35,970 nt of DNA from Propionibacteriaceae bacterium (GTDB lineage Bacteria > Actinomycetota > Actinomycetes > Propionibacteriales > Propionibacteriaceae), in NCBI GenBank assembly GCA_031262485.1, contig JAISHO010000044.1, positions 1 to 35,970 of the forward strand. Direction: 5' to 3'. The notes beneath the pieces are model-generated. The model saw only the letters and a list, made by a program, of their open reading frames with translations, had not been told where the DNA came from and made no database searches. The position numbers were made by a program, and so were the translations under genes. Position 1 is the first letter of the stretch, and the number at the start of each line of letters is the position of its first letter. Shown one piece after another: positions 20,485 to 28,683 of this stretch.

Positions 20485-22200
20485 TTACTGCCAGTTCTTC
20501 AACCGGTCTTGGATTCCTTCGTTGATGGCGTCCTCATAGACGGCGACATCAATACCCGAGACCACGTCGAGATAGGACTGCCAATTCGCCTCGAAATCGG
20601 CCGTCGACCCGGAGATGATCTTCGGCAGATTCGCGACGTTGGCATCGGTCAATTGCTGGTTGACCATATTGGCGTCGTCGGAGAGCGTGATGCTCCACGC
20701 CGGGTAGTACACCGGGTTCTCCGGAGGATCGTTGACGAATTCACGCCACGTCTGCTTCTCGTACTTCTCCATGAACGTCCGGTCGTAATCCGTCAGCGTG
20801 TCATAGAACTCGGTCGGCTGATCGTCCGGCCCGTAGGCGTTGCCGTCGGAGAATTGACCTTGGTGCTTCGGCAGCACTTCGAGGAGAGCCTCGAGGCGAT
20901 TGGAGGCGCGCCACGTCAAATCCTTGGCGTTGATGCGCTGCTGATCGGTGCGGTAGAACATGCCGTCCTCGCCGACCTCATAATCCTCACCCTCGATGCC
21001 CCACGACAGGACCTTCTGCCACGGTTCGCTCAACATGAGGTCGAGGAATTTGAGGGCCTTCTCCGGCTGCTCGCTCGACGTCGAAATGCCGAAGCCCTGG
21101 TTCGTGTTCATGACGTCGCGGTCGGCATACCACGGCTCGACACCCTCGTAGACCGGCATGAGCGGAACATAGGTGTACTGGTCCATCCCCGCGCCCTGGA
21201 GCGACTGGGTGGCCGTCTGGAAATTCCAGCCCTGATCATGCATGCCCAAAACGGCGCCAGTGGCGAGCTTGGCCTGGTATTGATCGAAGGTCAACGTGAA
21301 GGACTCGGGGTCGACGATGCCCTTCTCGTATTCCTCGTTGAGCTTTTGATAGAACTGCTTCGCGATGTCCTTATTGGCGTAGATCTCCGCGTGATCGTTC
21401 TCGTCGACGATGACGCCACCGTTATTGGGGGAACCGGCGAGGAGGGCCGGCGGGTTCGTCATGCCCCATTCACGCCCGGTCGAGGCGAGGAGTTCGAAGC
21501 CGATGGTGTCCATGCCCTCGGTCTGGGGGTTCTTCGCCTTGTAATTCTCGATCATCTCGAAGTAGCGATCGATCGTCATATCGCGGAGATCGGGATAGCC
21601 GGCGTCCTCGAGGACGCGCTTTTGAATCCAGAACGCGGCGCCATAGTAGGAGCCGCCGGTGATCTCACCGTAGAAGCGGTTGTAGTTCGGGAAGATGTAG
21701 AGCCCATCTTCGACCTCGCCGCCGGTGTAGCTCATCTTCTTGATGTACGGCTCGACGTGTTCGCTCAGGCTCGGGTAATCACCCGTCGCCAGCATGTCGT
21801 CGAGGCGCAACAGCGCGCCGCCCTCGAGAAGACGCATCCGCAAGTCCGTCGTGCCGACGAGATCGGGGTACTCCCCACCGGCCAACATGACACCGATCTT
21901 CTGATCGACGTTGTCGGGCGTGACGATCTCGTATTCGAGCGTGACACCCAGTTGATCCTTGATCAATTGGGTGATTTTGTTGTCTGGAGCGGGAGCCGAG
22001 GCGGCGGCGGTGATCCACGCCGTCAACGTCGTCGGGTTGCTGGGGGTCAACGTGCCCGATGCGTCGGCCAAGGGACCGTCCGGAATGACAACCTCACCAG
22101 CGGGGGTTTCACTGGTGGAATCCGAAGAGCACGCGCCTAGACCGACAACCATGGCAGCGGCGACTGCTAACGCTGCCCATTTTTTCTTTCCAGTTTTCAC
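20485..22200 (-). CDS. ABC transporter binding lipoprotein, LipO/LplA type
   Basis: The 571-residue extracellular solute-binding protein has a lipoprotein signal: KTGKKKWAALAVAAAMVVGLGAC, lipobox LGAC at about residues 21-24. Its size (over 500 residues) and blocks such as PNNGGVIVDENDHAEI and NFQTATQSLQ fit the LipO/LplA-like family that works with LplB and LplC permeases. The GTG at 22200 is chosen because GAGAGG lies 6 bases upstream and it gives a normal signal peptide; an upstream ATG adds 27 residues before the signal. It is the first gene of its operon, behind CGAAA-N3-TTTCG-type operators shared with the xyloside operon. The substrate is unknown, with hemicellulose fragments the best guess. 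Confidence 0.9.
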   Translation of the reverse strand: MKTGKKKWAALAVAAAMVVGLGACSSDSTSETPAGEVVIPDGPLADASGTLTPSNPTTLTAWITAAASAPAPDNKITQLIKDQLGVTLEYEIVTPDNVDQKIGVMLAGGEYPDLVGTTDLRMRLLEGGALLRLDDMLATGDYPSLSEHVEPYIKKMSYTGGEVEDGLYIFPNYNRFYGEITGGSYYGAAFWIQKRVLEDAGYPDLRDMTIDRYFEMIENYKAKNPQTEGMDTIGFELLASTGREWGMTNPPALLAGSPNNGGVIVDENDHAEIYANKDIAKQFYQKLNEEYEKGIVDPESFTLTFDQYQAKLATGAVLGMHDQGWNFQTATQSLQGAGMDQYTYVPLMPVYEGVEPWYADRDVMNTNQGFGISTSSEQPEKALKFLDLMLSEPWQKVLSWGIEGEDYEVGEDGMFYRTDQQRINAKDLTWRASNRLEALLEVLPKHQGQFSDGNAYGPDDQPTEFYDTLTDYDRTFMEKYEKQTWREFVNDPPENPVYYPAWSITLSDDANMVNQQLTDANVANLPKIISGSTADFEANWQSYLDVVSGIDVAVYEDAINEGIQDRLKNWQ

Positions 22201-22299
22201 TGTTTTCCTCTCTCGTAGAGTTAAGTGAACTCCTCTCTTCCGTTGAGAGGGCCTGTCGAGGTAAAAGTAACATCCAAGCAATCCTTGAGAACCCCGAAA

Positions 22300-22317
22300 T
22301 GGCGATCAATATCGCCA
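22300..22317. promoter_or_regulatory. TGGCGAT-N4-ATCGCCA palindrome
   Basis: Perfect 7-bp arms flank CAAT, 100-117 bp upstream of the second binding-protein gene. The position suits an operator; the binding protein is unknown. Confidence 0.45.
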
Positions 22318-22332
22318 ACCGGACAACGTCTT

Positions 22333-22368
22333 CGAAAGTTTCTCGACTGGATTCCCGAAATAGTTTCG
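22333..22368 (-). promoter_or_regulatory. Two CGAAA-N3-TTTCG operators before the Lpl-type operon
   Basis: CGAAATAGTTTCG (22356-22368) is a perfect inverted repeat. CGAAAGTTTCTCG (22333-22345) matches with one arm mismatch. The two are 23 bp apart. The same pattern occurs upstream of the xyloside operon and the third LacI gene, so the LacI at 31500-32567 is the likely binding partner. Confidence 0.6.
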
Positions 22369-22373
22369 AATAG

Positions 22374-22407
22374 GACGGCGAATCGTTCCTCCCGGGCGGT
22401 CGCCGTC
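22374..22407 (-). terminator. Hairpin past the first GNAT gene
   Basis: GACGGCGA (22374-22381) and TCGCCGTC (22400-22407) pair over 8 bp, 29 bp after the GNAT stop codon and just before the operators of the Lpl-type operon. It is a probable boundary between the two units. Confidence 0.5.
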
Positions 22408-22435
22408 GCCAGGTGGAGGAAAAGTAGTTACCTGA

Positions 22436-23536
22436 TCACACCCGCTTCTGCATCTCCGCGCTGAACCGAGACACGGTGAACCCAAGTTCAGCGTTGATGG
22501 CGAGCATGTGCGTGTTCTCCTCCGCGTTCCACGTCCACACATGTCGCGCTGAGGGATGGTCGTGCTCGACCTGCTCAAGGCTGGCGATCTTGATGAGCGC
22601 CCCCAGACGGTGGCCCCGGTGGCGTGGATCAACGATCGTGTCCCGCTGGACAATCGTCTTGTCAGTAAGTTCGTAGGAGAGCTCGGTGAAAGCCGCAAGC
22701 TCACCGGTGGCGATATGCTCAGCAACCGTCACTTGAAAGCGCAGCCCGAAGTTCAGGTAGGAACGGATGACGGAGGCCACTTTTTCCGCGTCCCACTGCG
22801 CCTTCTCGACCTCGAGCCCACCAGCAGGAGCATCCGTCGCCATGCGAGCTTTGAGCCTCGCATAAGGCTCAAGCCAACGCTCGGGAATAGCATCGACCCA
22901 CACATGGGTGCGGTAGCCCTGGGCTTTACCTCTGGCGTCATCGGCCAGACGCTCAAGCACACCTTCGGGGACGGGCAGATCCAGAGATAGCACGTAGAGG
23001 ATCTGGCCGACCGTGAATCCTCGCCTCATCGCCCACTGAACAGATGGAGAGTCTGCGAGGATCGAATCGACTCCCGAGACGGCGATCCCCTCGTTGTTCG
23101 ACGCCACCTCCAGCGATTCGTCTCCGAATAAGACCTCCACGGACGCCACCGTTCGTTCCTCGGTTCGAAGAACATCGTCGATCCACGACCACAAAGACGA
23201 TCCAAGCCCTCGCCGCCGATAACCCGGAAGCACCAGGACATTCACCGTCGCATGTCTGCTGTCCTCGTCACGCGGCATCCTCACGTAGGCATGAGCAACC
23301 ACCGACGCAGCCTCGTCGTCATCACCCTCGACGACTACTGCCCGCCGCTCTCTCTGGAGATCCGAGAAAAGTGCGGCAACGATGTTCTCAGCGGTGATAC
23401 AAAATTCCTCCGTGCCCAGAACGGCGCGGTTCACCGCGTTCACTACTTCCGCCGCTCCACGGTAAGCCCACTCGAAGGGCCCATCCAGCGGAGTCGGCTC
23501 GATCTCGACGAGCCGGTATCCATCGGGGAGATTCAT
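22436..23536 (-). CDS. Double-domain GNAT acetyltransferase (paralogue 1)
   Basis: The 366-residue cytoplasmic protein has two GNAT folds. The first has the acetyl-CoA loop LPGYRRRGLGSSLW near residue 105. The second carries VDPRHRGHRLGALIKIASL near residue 300 and NAEENTHMLAINAELGF. This layout recalls mycothiol synthase and antibiotic-modifying double GNATs; the acceptor is unknown. It begins NLPDGYRLVEIE, matching the divergent paralogue at 23774-24898 along its whole length. The first-domain loop is standard, so both domains may bind acetyl-CoA. The ATG at 23536 gives the shared N-terminus. There is no obvious operon partner. Confidence 0.88.
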   Translation of the reverse strand: MNLPDGYRLVEIEPTPLDGPFEWAYRGAAEVVNAVNRAVLGTEEFCITAENIVAALFSDLQRERRAVVVEGDDDEAASVVAHAYVRMPRDEDSRHATVNVLVLPGYRRRGLGSSLWSWIDDVLRTEERTVASVEVLFGDESLEVASNNEGIAVSGVDSILADSPSVQWAMRRGFTVGQILYVLSLDLPVPEGVLERLADDARGKAQGYRTHVWVDAIPERWLEPYARLKARMATDAPAGGLEVEKAQWDAEKVASVIRSYLNFGLRFQVTVAEHIATGELAAFTELSYELTDKTIVQRDTIVDPRHRGHRLGALIKIASLEQVEHDHPSARHVWTWNAEENTHMLAINAELGFTVSRFSAEMQKRV

Positions 23537-23773
23537 GGTTCGTCATAGTAACTGACGCACTCATTGCCGTCCGATGCCCACCGACGATTGCCGGGCGATT
23601 GCCTGCGAGTTGCCATCAGGTGACGTTGTGTTGCGGTCTCATGACAGTGCCTCAAAACAGTCTCTTCTCCCCCATCACCGTGCAGGCCTATTTCCTTGTG
23701 GGCGTCGCGCCCATGGAAGGTCGACCATCCAGCACCGTGAGAACAACCTTTCCGGCTTTCGGGGGAGGAGGGC

Positions 23774-24898
23774 ATGTCTGTCACAATTGAGAGCATGGAT
23801 TTTCCCCCTGACTACCGTCTCGTTGAAATCGAGAAAAGCCCCCTTGAAGGCCCCTACGAGTGGGCGTACCGCGGCGCGGCCCGGGTGGTGAACACGTCGG
23901 ATCTTGCCGATTTAGGTCATTCCGATATGGATTCTTCTCCGGAGCAGTTCGCCGCTCAGTGGGTTTCCACCCAGGGCATCAAACGTATGGCCGTAATCGT
24001 CCATGGCACAGTTGACGCCGAGGAAGCGGTGGTCGGGTACGCCGGGTTGTCGATGCGACGCGACGAGGGCAGCACTCAGGGATGGTCCTCGATCACCGTG
24101 CTGCCGGAGCATCGGCGGCTCGGGCTGGGCTCGGCGATGCTCGCCTGGGTGGAGGACGCGATGCGCCAGGAGAACCGCACGGTCCTCAACTCCTACATCA
24201 TGTTCAGCGAGCAAGTGGCTGAAGCGACCCCGGAGGATCAGCGTCTCGTCCCCACCTCGGGCATCGGTTGGGTCCCTGCGAACGATCCCTCCATCGTGTG
24301 GGCGATCAAGCATGGTTTCACTGTCGGGCAACAGGAGCGCCCGTCGATACTCGCCCTTCCCGTGCCCGCCGACAAGCTCGAACGTTTGTTCCAGCAGGCT
24401 CGGGACAAGTCTGGTGACTATCGCACCCATGTGTGGTTCGACACGATTCCTGAGCCGTGGATGGAACAGTACGCCCAGCTCAAAGCCCGGATGTCCACCG
24501 ATGTTCCCCAAGGCGGCCTCGAGGTCGAGGAGACGAAGCCGAGCGTCGAGAAACTCGTCGACCAGATCCAAGCCACCCTTGCCATGGGTCGGCATTGCCT
24601 GGTGACGGTGGCCGAACACATCGCCACCGGTGAGCTCGCCGCCATCAACGAATTGTCGTACGAGCCCGATAAGAAGCAGGTGTTCCAGGAGGACACGATC
24701 GTCGATCCTCCCCACCGGGGTCATCGGTTAGGGATGCTCGTCAAAGCCACCAACATCGTGGAACTACAGGAGCGTCATCCCACGGCTGAGCGGATCTGGA
24801 CGTGGAACGCGGAGGAGAACGACCACATGCTCGCCATCAATATCGACTTAGGGTTCCAGCCCTCCGGCGGAGAGGCCTCGATCCAAAAGCACCTCTGA
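23774..24898 (+). CDS. Double-domain GNAT acetyltransferase (paralogue 2)
   Basis: The 374-residue paralogue of the divergent neighbour shares DYRLVEIE, GPYEWAYRGAA, the first acetyl-CoA loop LPEHRRLGLGSAML, YRTHVW, TVAEHIATGELAA, VDPPHRGHRLGMLVKATN and TWNAEENDHMLAIN. The ATG at 23774 has a very strong GGGGGAGGAGGG site; an inner ATG at 23795 would match the paralogue's start exactly but has no such site. The substrate is unknown. The pair probably arose by inverted duplication and has diverged strongly in the linker at about residues 35-60. The 237-bp gap between the two shows no clear operator. Confidence 0.88.
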   Translation: MSVTIESMDFPPDYRLVEIEKSPLEGPYEWAYRGAARVVNTSDLADLGHSDMDSSPEQFAAQWVSTQGIKRMAVIVHGTVDAEEAVVGYAGLSMRRDEGSTQGWSSITVLPEHRRLGLGSAMLAWVEDAMRQENRTVLNSYIMFSEQVAEATPEDQRLVPTSGIGWVPANDPSIVWAIKHGFTVGQQERPSILALPVPADKLERLFQQARDKSGDYRTHVWFDTIPEPWMEQYAQLKARMSTDVPQGGLEVEETKPSVEKLVDQIQATLAMGRHCLVTVAEHIATGELAAINELSYEPDKKQVFQEDTIVDPPHRGHRLGMLVKATNIVELQERHPTAERIWTWNAEENDHMLAINIDLGFQPSGGEASIQKHL

Positions 24899-24958
24899 AG
24901 CCAAGCGTCATTCCCGGCTCGCGAACGACGCTGGCGCGGGATAGGGGGTAGCGTTCGT

Positions 24959-25534
24959 CTATTCCCCTGCGGCCGTCGCGGCGGCGGCGACCGGGCGACG
25001 TCCCACCAAGCGAAGCAGCACGATGCCGACGATGAGGACGACGACGCCGAGCCCCATGATGAGGGCGGAGACGCCGAAGGCGAGGACGGAGACGAAGAGC
25101 GAGGCTTGCAGGAACGAGGCGTTCATCGCTGTCTGCCGGGCGCTATACGTCGCGGCGTCCTCTTCTGAGAGCTCGTCTCCGACCTTGTGGGCGGCGCCAT
25201 CGGTCGACGCGCTCGCCTCGACGTCGCGGTTGTAGGTCTTTCCGTCCGAGGTCGCGACGTTGCCGAGTTCGGCGTAGGTCTTTCCACCCGATCGAGCAAA
25301 GGAATGTTCTTTGATGGCGTTGGCCTGGGCCAAGGCGCTGAAGGGGCCATTGACGTCGTCGCCAGCCAGCGGACCGGGGTCTTCTGCGGTGACGGCGGAG
25401 ACGGTGATGCCCTGGGCGGAGAGCTGGCTCGAGGTGAAGATATAGACGGACGCGCCGATGAGGAGCATGAGCGCCCCGGCGATCGCCACGAGGAGGGACA
25501 AAAAGCGAGTGAGGGCTGAGGGCGACGATGCCAT
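24959..25534 (-). CDS. Two-pass membrane protein of unknown function, iron-box controlled
   Basis: The 191-residue protein has one membrane segment at about residues 10-33, an extracytoplasmic part of about 105 residues with GITVSAVTAEDPGPLAGDDV and SGGKTYAELGNVA, and a second membrane stretch from about 145 to 175. Close relatives in actinobacteria are often labelled aromatic ring-opening dioxygenase LigA, but no dioxygenase metal site is seen and that label looks wrong. The ATG at 25534 has AAAGG with 7-base spacing. A DtxR/IdeR-type iron box lies 30 bp upstream, so expression should rise when iron is scarce. It could serve in iron uptake or envelope adjustment; neither is shown. Confidence 0.8.
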   Translation of the reverse strand: MASSPSALTRFLSLLVAIAGALMLLIGASVYIFTSSQLSAQGITVSAVTAEDPGPLAGDDVNGPFSALAQANAIKEHSFARSGGKTYAELGNVATSDGKTYNRDVEASASTDGAAHKVGDELSEEDAATYSARQTAMNASFLQASLFVSVLAFGVSALIMGLGVVVLIVGIVLLRLVGRRPVAAAATAAGE

Positions 25535-25563
25535 CGGTCGGCCTTTCTAACCAGGAGATGAAT

Positions 25564-25582
25564 TTAGGTAAACCTTACCTAA
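25564..25582 (-). promoter_or_regulatory. DtxR/IdeR iron box
   Basis: TTAGGTAAACCTTACCTAA is a palindrome with perfect 8-bp arms and matches the DtxR consensus TTAGGTTAGCCTAACCTAA at 16 of 19 positions. It lies 30 bp upstream of the membrane protein start, overlapping the expected promoter, as iron-repressed operators do. Confidence 0.85.
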
Positions 25583-25616
25583 GTTTTGCGTCTCATCGCA
25601 AGAGAAGAAGACGCGG

Positions 25617-25656
25617 ATGAGGGTCGGCTGCCCCCGTGGGGACGGCCGACCCTCAT
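25617..25656 (-). terminator. Terminator of the xyloside operon
   Basis: ATGAGGGTCGGC (25617-25628) pairs perfectly over 12 bp with GCCGACCCTCAT (25645-25656), with further CCCC/GGGG pairing in the loop. It begins 28 bp past the GH120 stop codon and precedes the iron-box promoter. Confidence 0.75.
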
Positions 25657-25684
25657 TTAGTGGCTCGAAGCCGCGGCGATGAAC

Positions 25685-27661
25685 TCAGTACGCGTTGACG
25701 CCACTCCAGATTCGCGTCTTCTCGCCCGGTGTGAAGGCGGCCAAGGGCCCGGCCGGGTAGAGCTTCCCGATCTCCTTGAGCTGGCCGAGAAGGTCGTGGT
25801 CGAGGAGGAGATCGGACCCGTCGAGGGCGTCGAAGTCGGCGGCGGCCACGCGCACCGGCGGGAGATCGGCGGTGGTGACGACACCGGCATACCCTTCGGC
25901 CAGGGAAGCCGGCCCTTCGACGAGGAGGGAGACGGTCTCGCCGTCCTCGACGATGGACACCGCCACCGACTCTTCGACGACACGGGGGTTCACCTCGTTC
26001 GCCCCGACGGGAGCGCCAGCGGCGAAAGTGTTGTCGCTTAAGAGGGCGGGCTGGAGGACGCGGTAGAAGCGCTGCTGATCGCCTTCGAGGGCGCGGGTGC
26101 GCTTCCCGTACTCGTCGAAGGACCCGGGGTGCTCGTCGTAGACGGCCGTTCCGAAGGTGCTGTGCTTGTAGCCATCATTGCCCTCTTCGTAGGCTTCTTC
26201 CACCGTGCCGCCGAGGAAGAGGTTGCCGATCCAGCGGTCGTCGCCACCGAAGATGAAGCTGTACCCGGCGACCTGAGTGGTGTGGGGGTGGTGATACGGG
26301 GTCGCTCGGTCGAGGACGGGCTCCAACCGCACAGCGCCGCAGATGATGTTGTTGACGAGGGCGCCGCCCTGGGAGAACAACTCGAGTGACGCCTTCGACC
26401 CGAAAATGTTGTGATCGACGACGTAGGGGCCGTGCGAGACCTCGATGAAGATGTCGCGGTTGTTGGCGTAGTAGATGTTCCGGGAGATCCGGGTGCCTTG
26501 GGTCTGCCAGTCGAGCCACGTGCCGAGGGTGCAGTGGTCGATCCTATTGCCGATGATCTGGGTGTCGATGGCGGCGTGCAGTTTGATGCCGCCGATCTCG
26601 TAACCGTAGAACTCACGCTTCGTCGCGATATCATGGATGTGATTGCCCTCGATCGTCGAGAACACTGCGCCGAGATGCCCGACGACGCCGTTCTGCCCAC
26701 AATGGTGGATGTGGTTGCGCCGGACGATGTGCGAGCCGATGTGCTCACGATCCCACCCGATCTGGCGGGCGGAGAAGACCGACTCCAACTGGTACTGGTA
26801 CCCCGGCTTGTCGCCACGTTCAGCGGCATAGTTGTGGCCGGTCGAACGCTCCTTGCCGAGGGAGACGGCCGAGCACTTGGCGTCGTGGATGTCGCAATCT
26901 TCGATGATCCACCCCATCGCCCAGTTCGGGCCGATGAGACCGGGCTGATCCGCCGTCGGCGGCGTCCACGGGCAGGCCGCCTGCGCCAACTCGAACCCAC
27001 GCACGGTGATGAAGTCGACGTGGTGTTCCCTCGGCCAGAACACCGAGCGGCGCACGTTGATCTCGGTCAAATGCTCGTTCGGATCGACGCCGGGGAAGGT
27101 GGCCCAGATCGTCGTCGTCTCCGGGGCGACTTCGGCGTACCAGGTGAAACGGGTCTGATCAGGCTCGACCACCGGGCTCATGATCCCCGACCATTGATCC
27201 ACCTTCTCGCTCCACCCCGCGCTGGAGAGATCGTCGCGTGAATCCACCTCGTAGAAGGAGCGGCCGTCGAGGTAGACGTCGCCGAGGTGGCGGGGGCCGG
27301 AGCCGTCGCGACGATCGAGCCAATCGCCCTCGATGAGCTGGGCGAAGGGGTTGAAATCACCGAAGAGTGTGTTGTCGACTTCGACCCGCCAGACGTCGTC
27401 GCTCTCCGCGACCCAGCCGCTGACCGGCTCGGCGCCGCTGATGACGGCCTTCTCCCCCGGCGCGGCGGCGTAGGTGATGCGGTTCCGCGCCGAACGCCCG
27501 CCCCGGATCGGTTCGACCCACTCCCGGTAGAGGCCCTCGTGCACGAGCACCGTGTCGCCCGGCTCCGCCAACGCGGCCGCCCGGTTGATCGTGCGCAGCG
27601 GCGAATCCTCACTGCCGTCGTTGTGGTCGAGCCCGGCGGGCGAAACATGGTACGTGGTCAT
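25685..27661 (-). CDS. GH120 beta-xylosidase
   Basis: The 658-residue cytoplasmic enzyme has the right-handed beta-helix fold of GH120, with a Pel-like N-terminus (YHVSPAGLDHNDGS, GDTVLVHEGLYREWV). From memory it is closely similar to Thermoanaerobacterium XylC: shared blocks include FGDFNPF, TADQPGLIGPNW, KPGYQYQLE, CGQN, GHLG and TKREFYG. Predicted nucleophile D384 lies in WLDWQTQGT and acid/base E407 in FIEVSHGPY; their 23-residue spacing equals that of XylC D382/E405. No signal peptide is present, so it should cleave imported xylo-oligosaccharides to xylose. The ATG at 27661 is chosen with AAAGG 7 bases upstream; an adjoining GTG adds one residue. It is the last gene of the operon. Confidence 0.9.
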   Translation of the reverse strand: MTTYHVSPAGLDHNDGSEDSPLRTINRAAALAEPGDTVLVHEGLYREWVEPIRGGRSARNRITYAAAPGEKAVISGAEPVSGWVAESDDVWRVEVDNTLFGDFNPFAQLIEGDWLDRRDGSGPRHLGDVYLDGRSFYEVDSRDDLSSAGWSEKVDQWSGIMSPVVEPDQTRFTWYAEVAPETTTIWATFPGVDPNEHLTEINVRRSVFWPREHHVDFITVRGFELAQAACPWTPPTADQPGLIGPNWAMGWIIEDCDIHDAKCSAVSLGKERSTGHNYAAERGDKPGYQYQLESVFSARQIGWDREHIGSHIVRRNHIHHCGQNGVVGHLGAVFSTIEGNHIHDIATKREFYGYEIGGIKLHAAIDTQIIGNRIDHCTLGTWLDWQTQGTRISRNIYYANNRDIFIEVSHGPYVVDHNIFGSKASLELFSQGGALVNNIICGAVRLEPVLDRATPYHHPHTTQVAGYSFIFGGDDRWIGNLFLGGTVEEAYEEGNDGYKHSTFGTAVYDEHPGSFDEYGKRTRALEGDQQRFYRVLQPALLSDNTFAAGAPVGANEVNPRVVEESVAVSIVEDGETVSLLVEGPASLAEGYAGVVTTADLPPVRVAAADFDALDGSDLLLDHDLLGQLKEIGKLYPAGPLAAFTPGEKTRIWSGVNAY

Positions 27662-27761
27662 CACGGTGCCTTTCTGAAATGGAGGTGGTGGGGATGGATC
27701 AGGTCGTCCGTCAGCGGAACGGGTGGATGGTCGGGATCATTCTCTCAAGGAATTCATCGGC

Positions 27762-28673
27762 TCACCCCTTGACAGCGCCGACAGCGAGACCGGACTGCCA
27801 GAAGCGTTGCAGCGAGATGAAAGCGATGAGCAGCGGGATGATCGTCAACAGCGACGAGGTGATGACGAGGTTTTGCAGCATCTCGGAATTGCCGGCCGTG
27901 TTGCCGAGCTTGTTCCAGATGCTGATGCCGATGGTGAGCGGATACCACTTCGGGTCGTTGAGCATGATGAGCGGCAGGAAGTAGTTATTCCAAATCGAGA
28001 CGAAGGAGAAGAGGAAGACGGTGACCGTCGCCGGAATCATCATCCGCACCCCCACTTGGGCGAAGGTCCGGATCTCTCCGGCGCCGTCGATGCGGGCCGC
28101 CTCGAGAATGTCCTGGGGAATCGCGTCGCTGGCCGAGACCCACATGAGATAGAGCCCGAACGGATTGAGGAATGACGGGATGAGCACCGCCCAGGGCGTG
28201 TTCGTCAAACCAAGTTGAGCGAAGAGAAGGAATTGAGGGATAGCGATGGCGATGCCCGGCACCGAAATCGATCCGAGGACGATGAAGAGGAAGGCCCGCT
28301 TGCCCCGGAAGGGCAGTTTGGCTAGGGCGTATCCGCCGAGCGCGGCGAGGAACGTTGAGACCGTCGCGCCGACGAGGACGTACATGAGGGTGTTGAGCAG
28401 CCAGCGGGAGAAAATGCCGTCGTCGTAGGTGAAAACCTCGGCGATATTGTCGAACAGCGCGAAGTGGGAGCCGAAAGACAACCCGAAGGTGGAGACGAAA
28501 TCGCCCTGGGATTTCGTCGCGTTGATGATGAGCCACACGAGCGGCAGCAGGCAGTAGATCGTGAACACCGCGACGACGATTGTGAGGACGGGGCTCTTCT
28601 TCGGATTGTCGACGGTATAGAGTTTGCGCGCCCGGGCACGGCTGCGCGGGACTTCGGGGGCTGTCGTGCTCAT
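27762..28673 (-). CDS. Sugar ABC transporter permease, MalG type (xyloside operon)
   Basis: The 303-residue CUT1 permease has a basic N-terminus (RSRARARKLYTV), six membrane segments and the EAA loop LEAARIDGAGEIRTFAQVGVRMM, ending in FWQSGLAVGAVKG. The ATG at 28673 has GAGGG 7 bases upstream. It lies 10 bp after the MalF-type permease and 100 bp before the GH120 gene, so it is taken to import xylo-oligosaccharides. Confidence 0.92.
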   Translation of the reverse strand: MSTTAPEVPRSRARARKLYTVDNPKKSPVLTIVVAVFTIYCLLPLVWLIINATKSQGDFVSTFGLSFGSHFALFDNIAEVFTYDDGIFSRWLLNTLMYVLVGATVSTFLAALGGYALAKLPFRGKRAFLFIVLGSISVPGIAIAIPQFLLFAQLGLTNTPWAVLIPSFLNPFGLYLMWVSASDAIPQDILEAARIDGAGEIRTFAQVGVRMMIPATVTVFLFSFVSIWNNYFLPLIMLNDPKWYPLTIGISIWNKLGNTAGNSEMLQNLVITSSLLTIIPLLIAFISLQRFWQSGLAVGAVKG

Positions 28674-28683
28674 CGTTGTTCCC

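Noticed and set aside
20416-22140. Long plus-strand open frame (574 codons) opposite the second binding-protein gene
   Set aside because: Its composition is the mirror of the real gene and shows no family features.
23570-23640. Repeated GATTGCC-like words between the GNAT genes
   Set aside because: The copies are imperfect, unevenly spaced and short; chance is likely.
24899-24958. Terminator between the second GNAT gene and the membrane protein gene
   Set aside because: Only a bulged CGAACG/CGTTCG stem can be drawn, too weak to call.
24959-25534. Annotation of the membrane protein as LigA dioxygenase
   Set aside because: There are two membrane segments and a small polar domain, with no metal-binding or dioxygenase motif.
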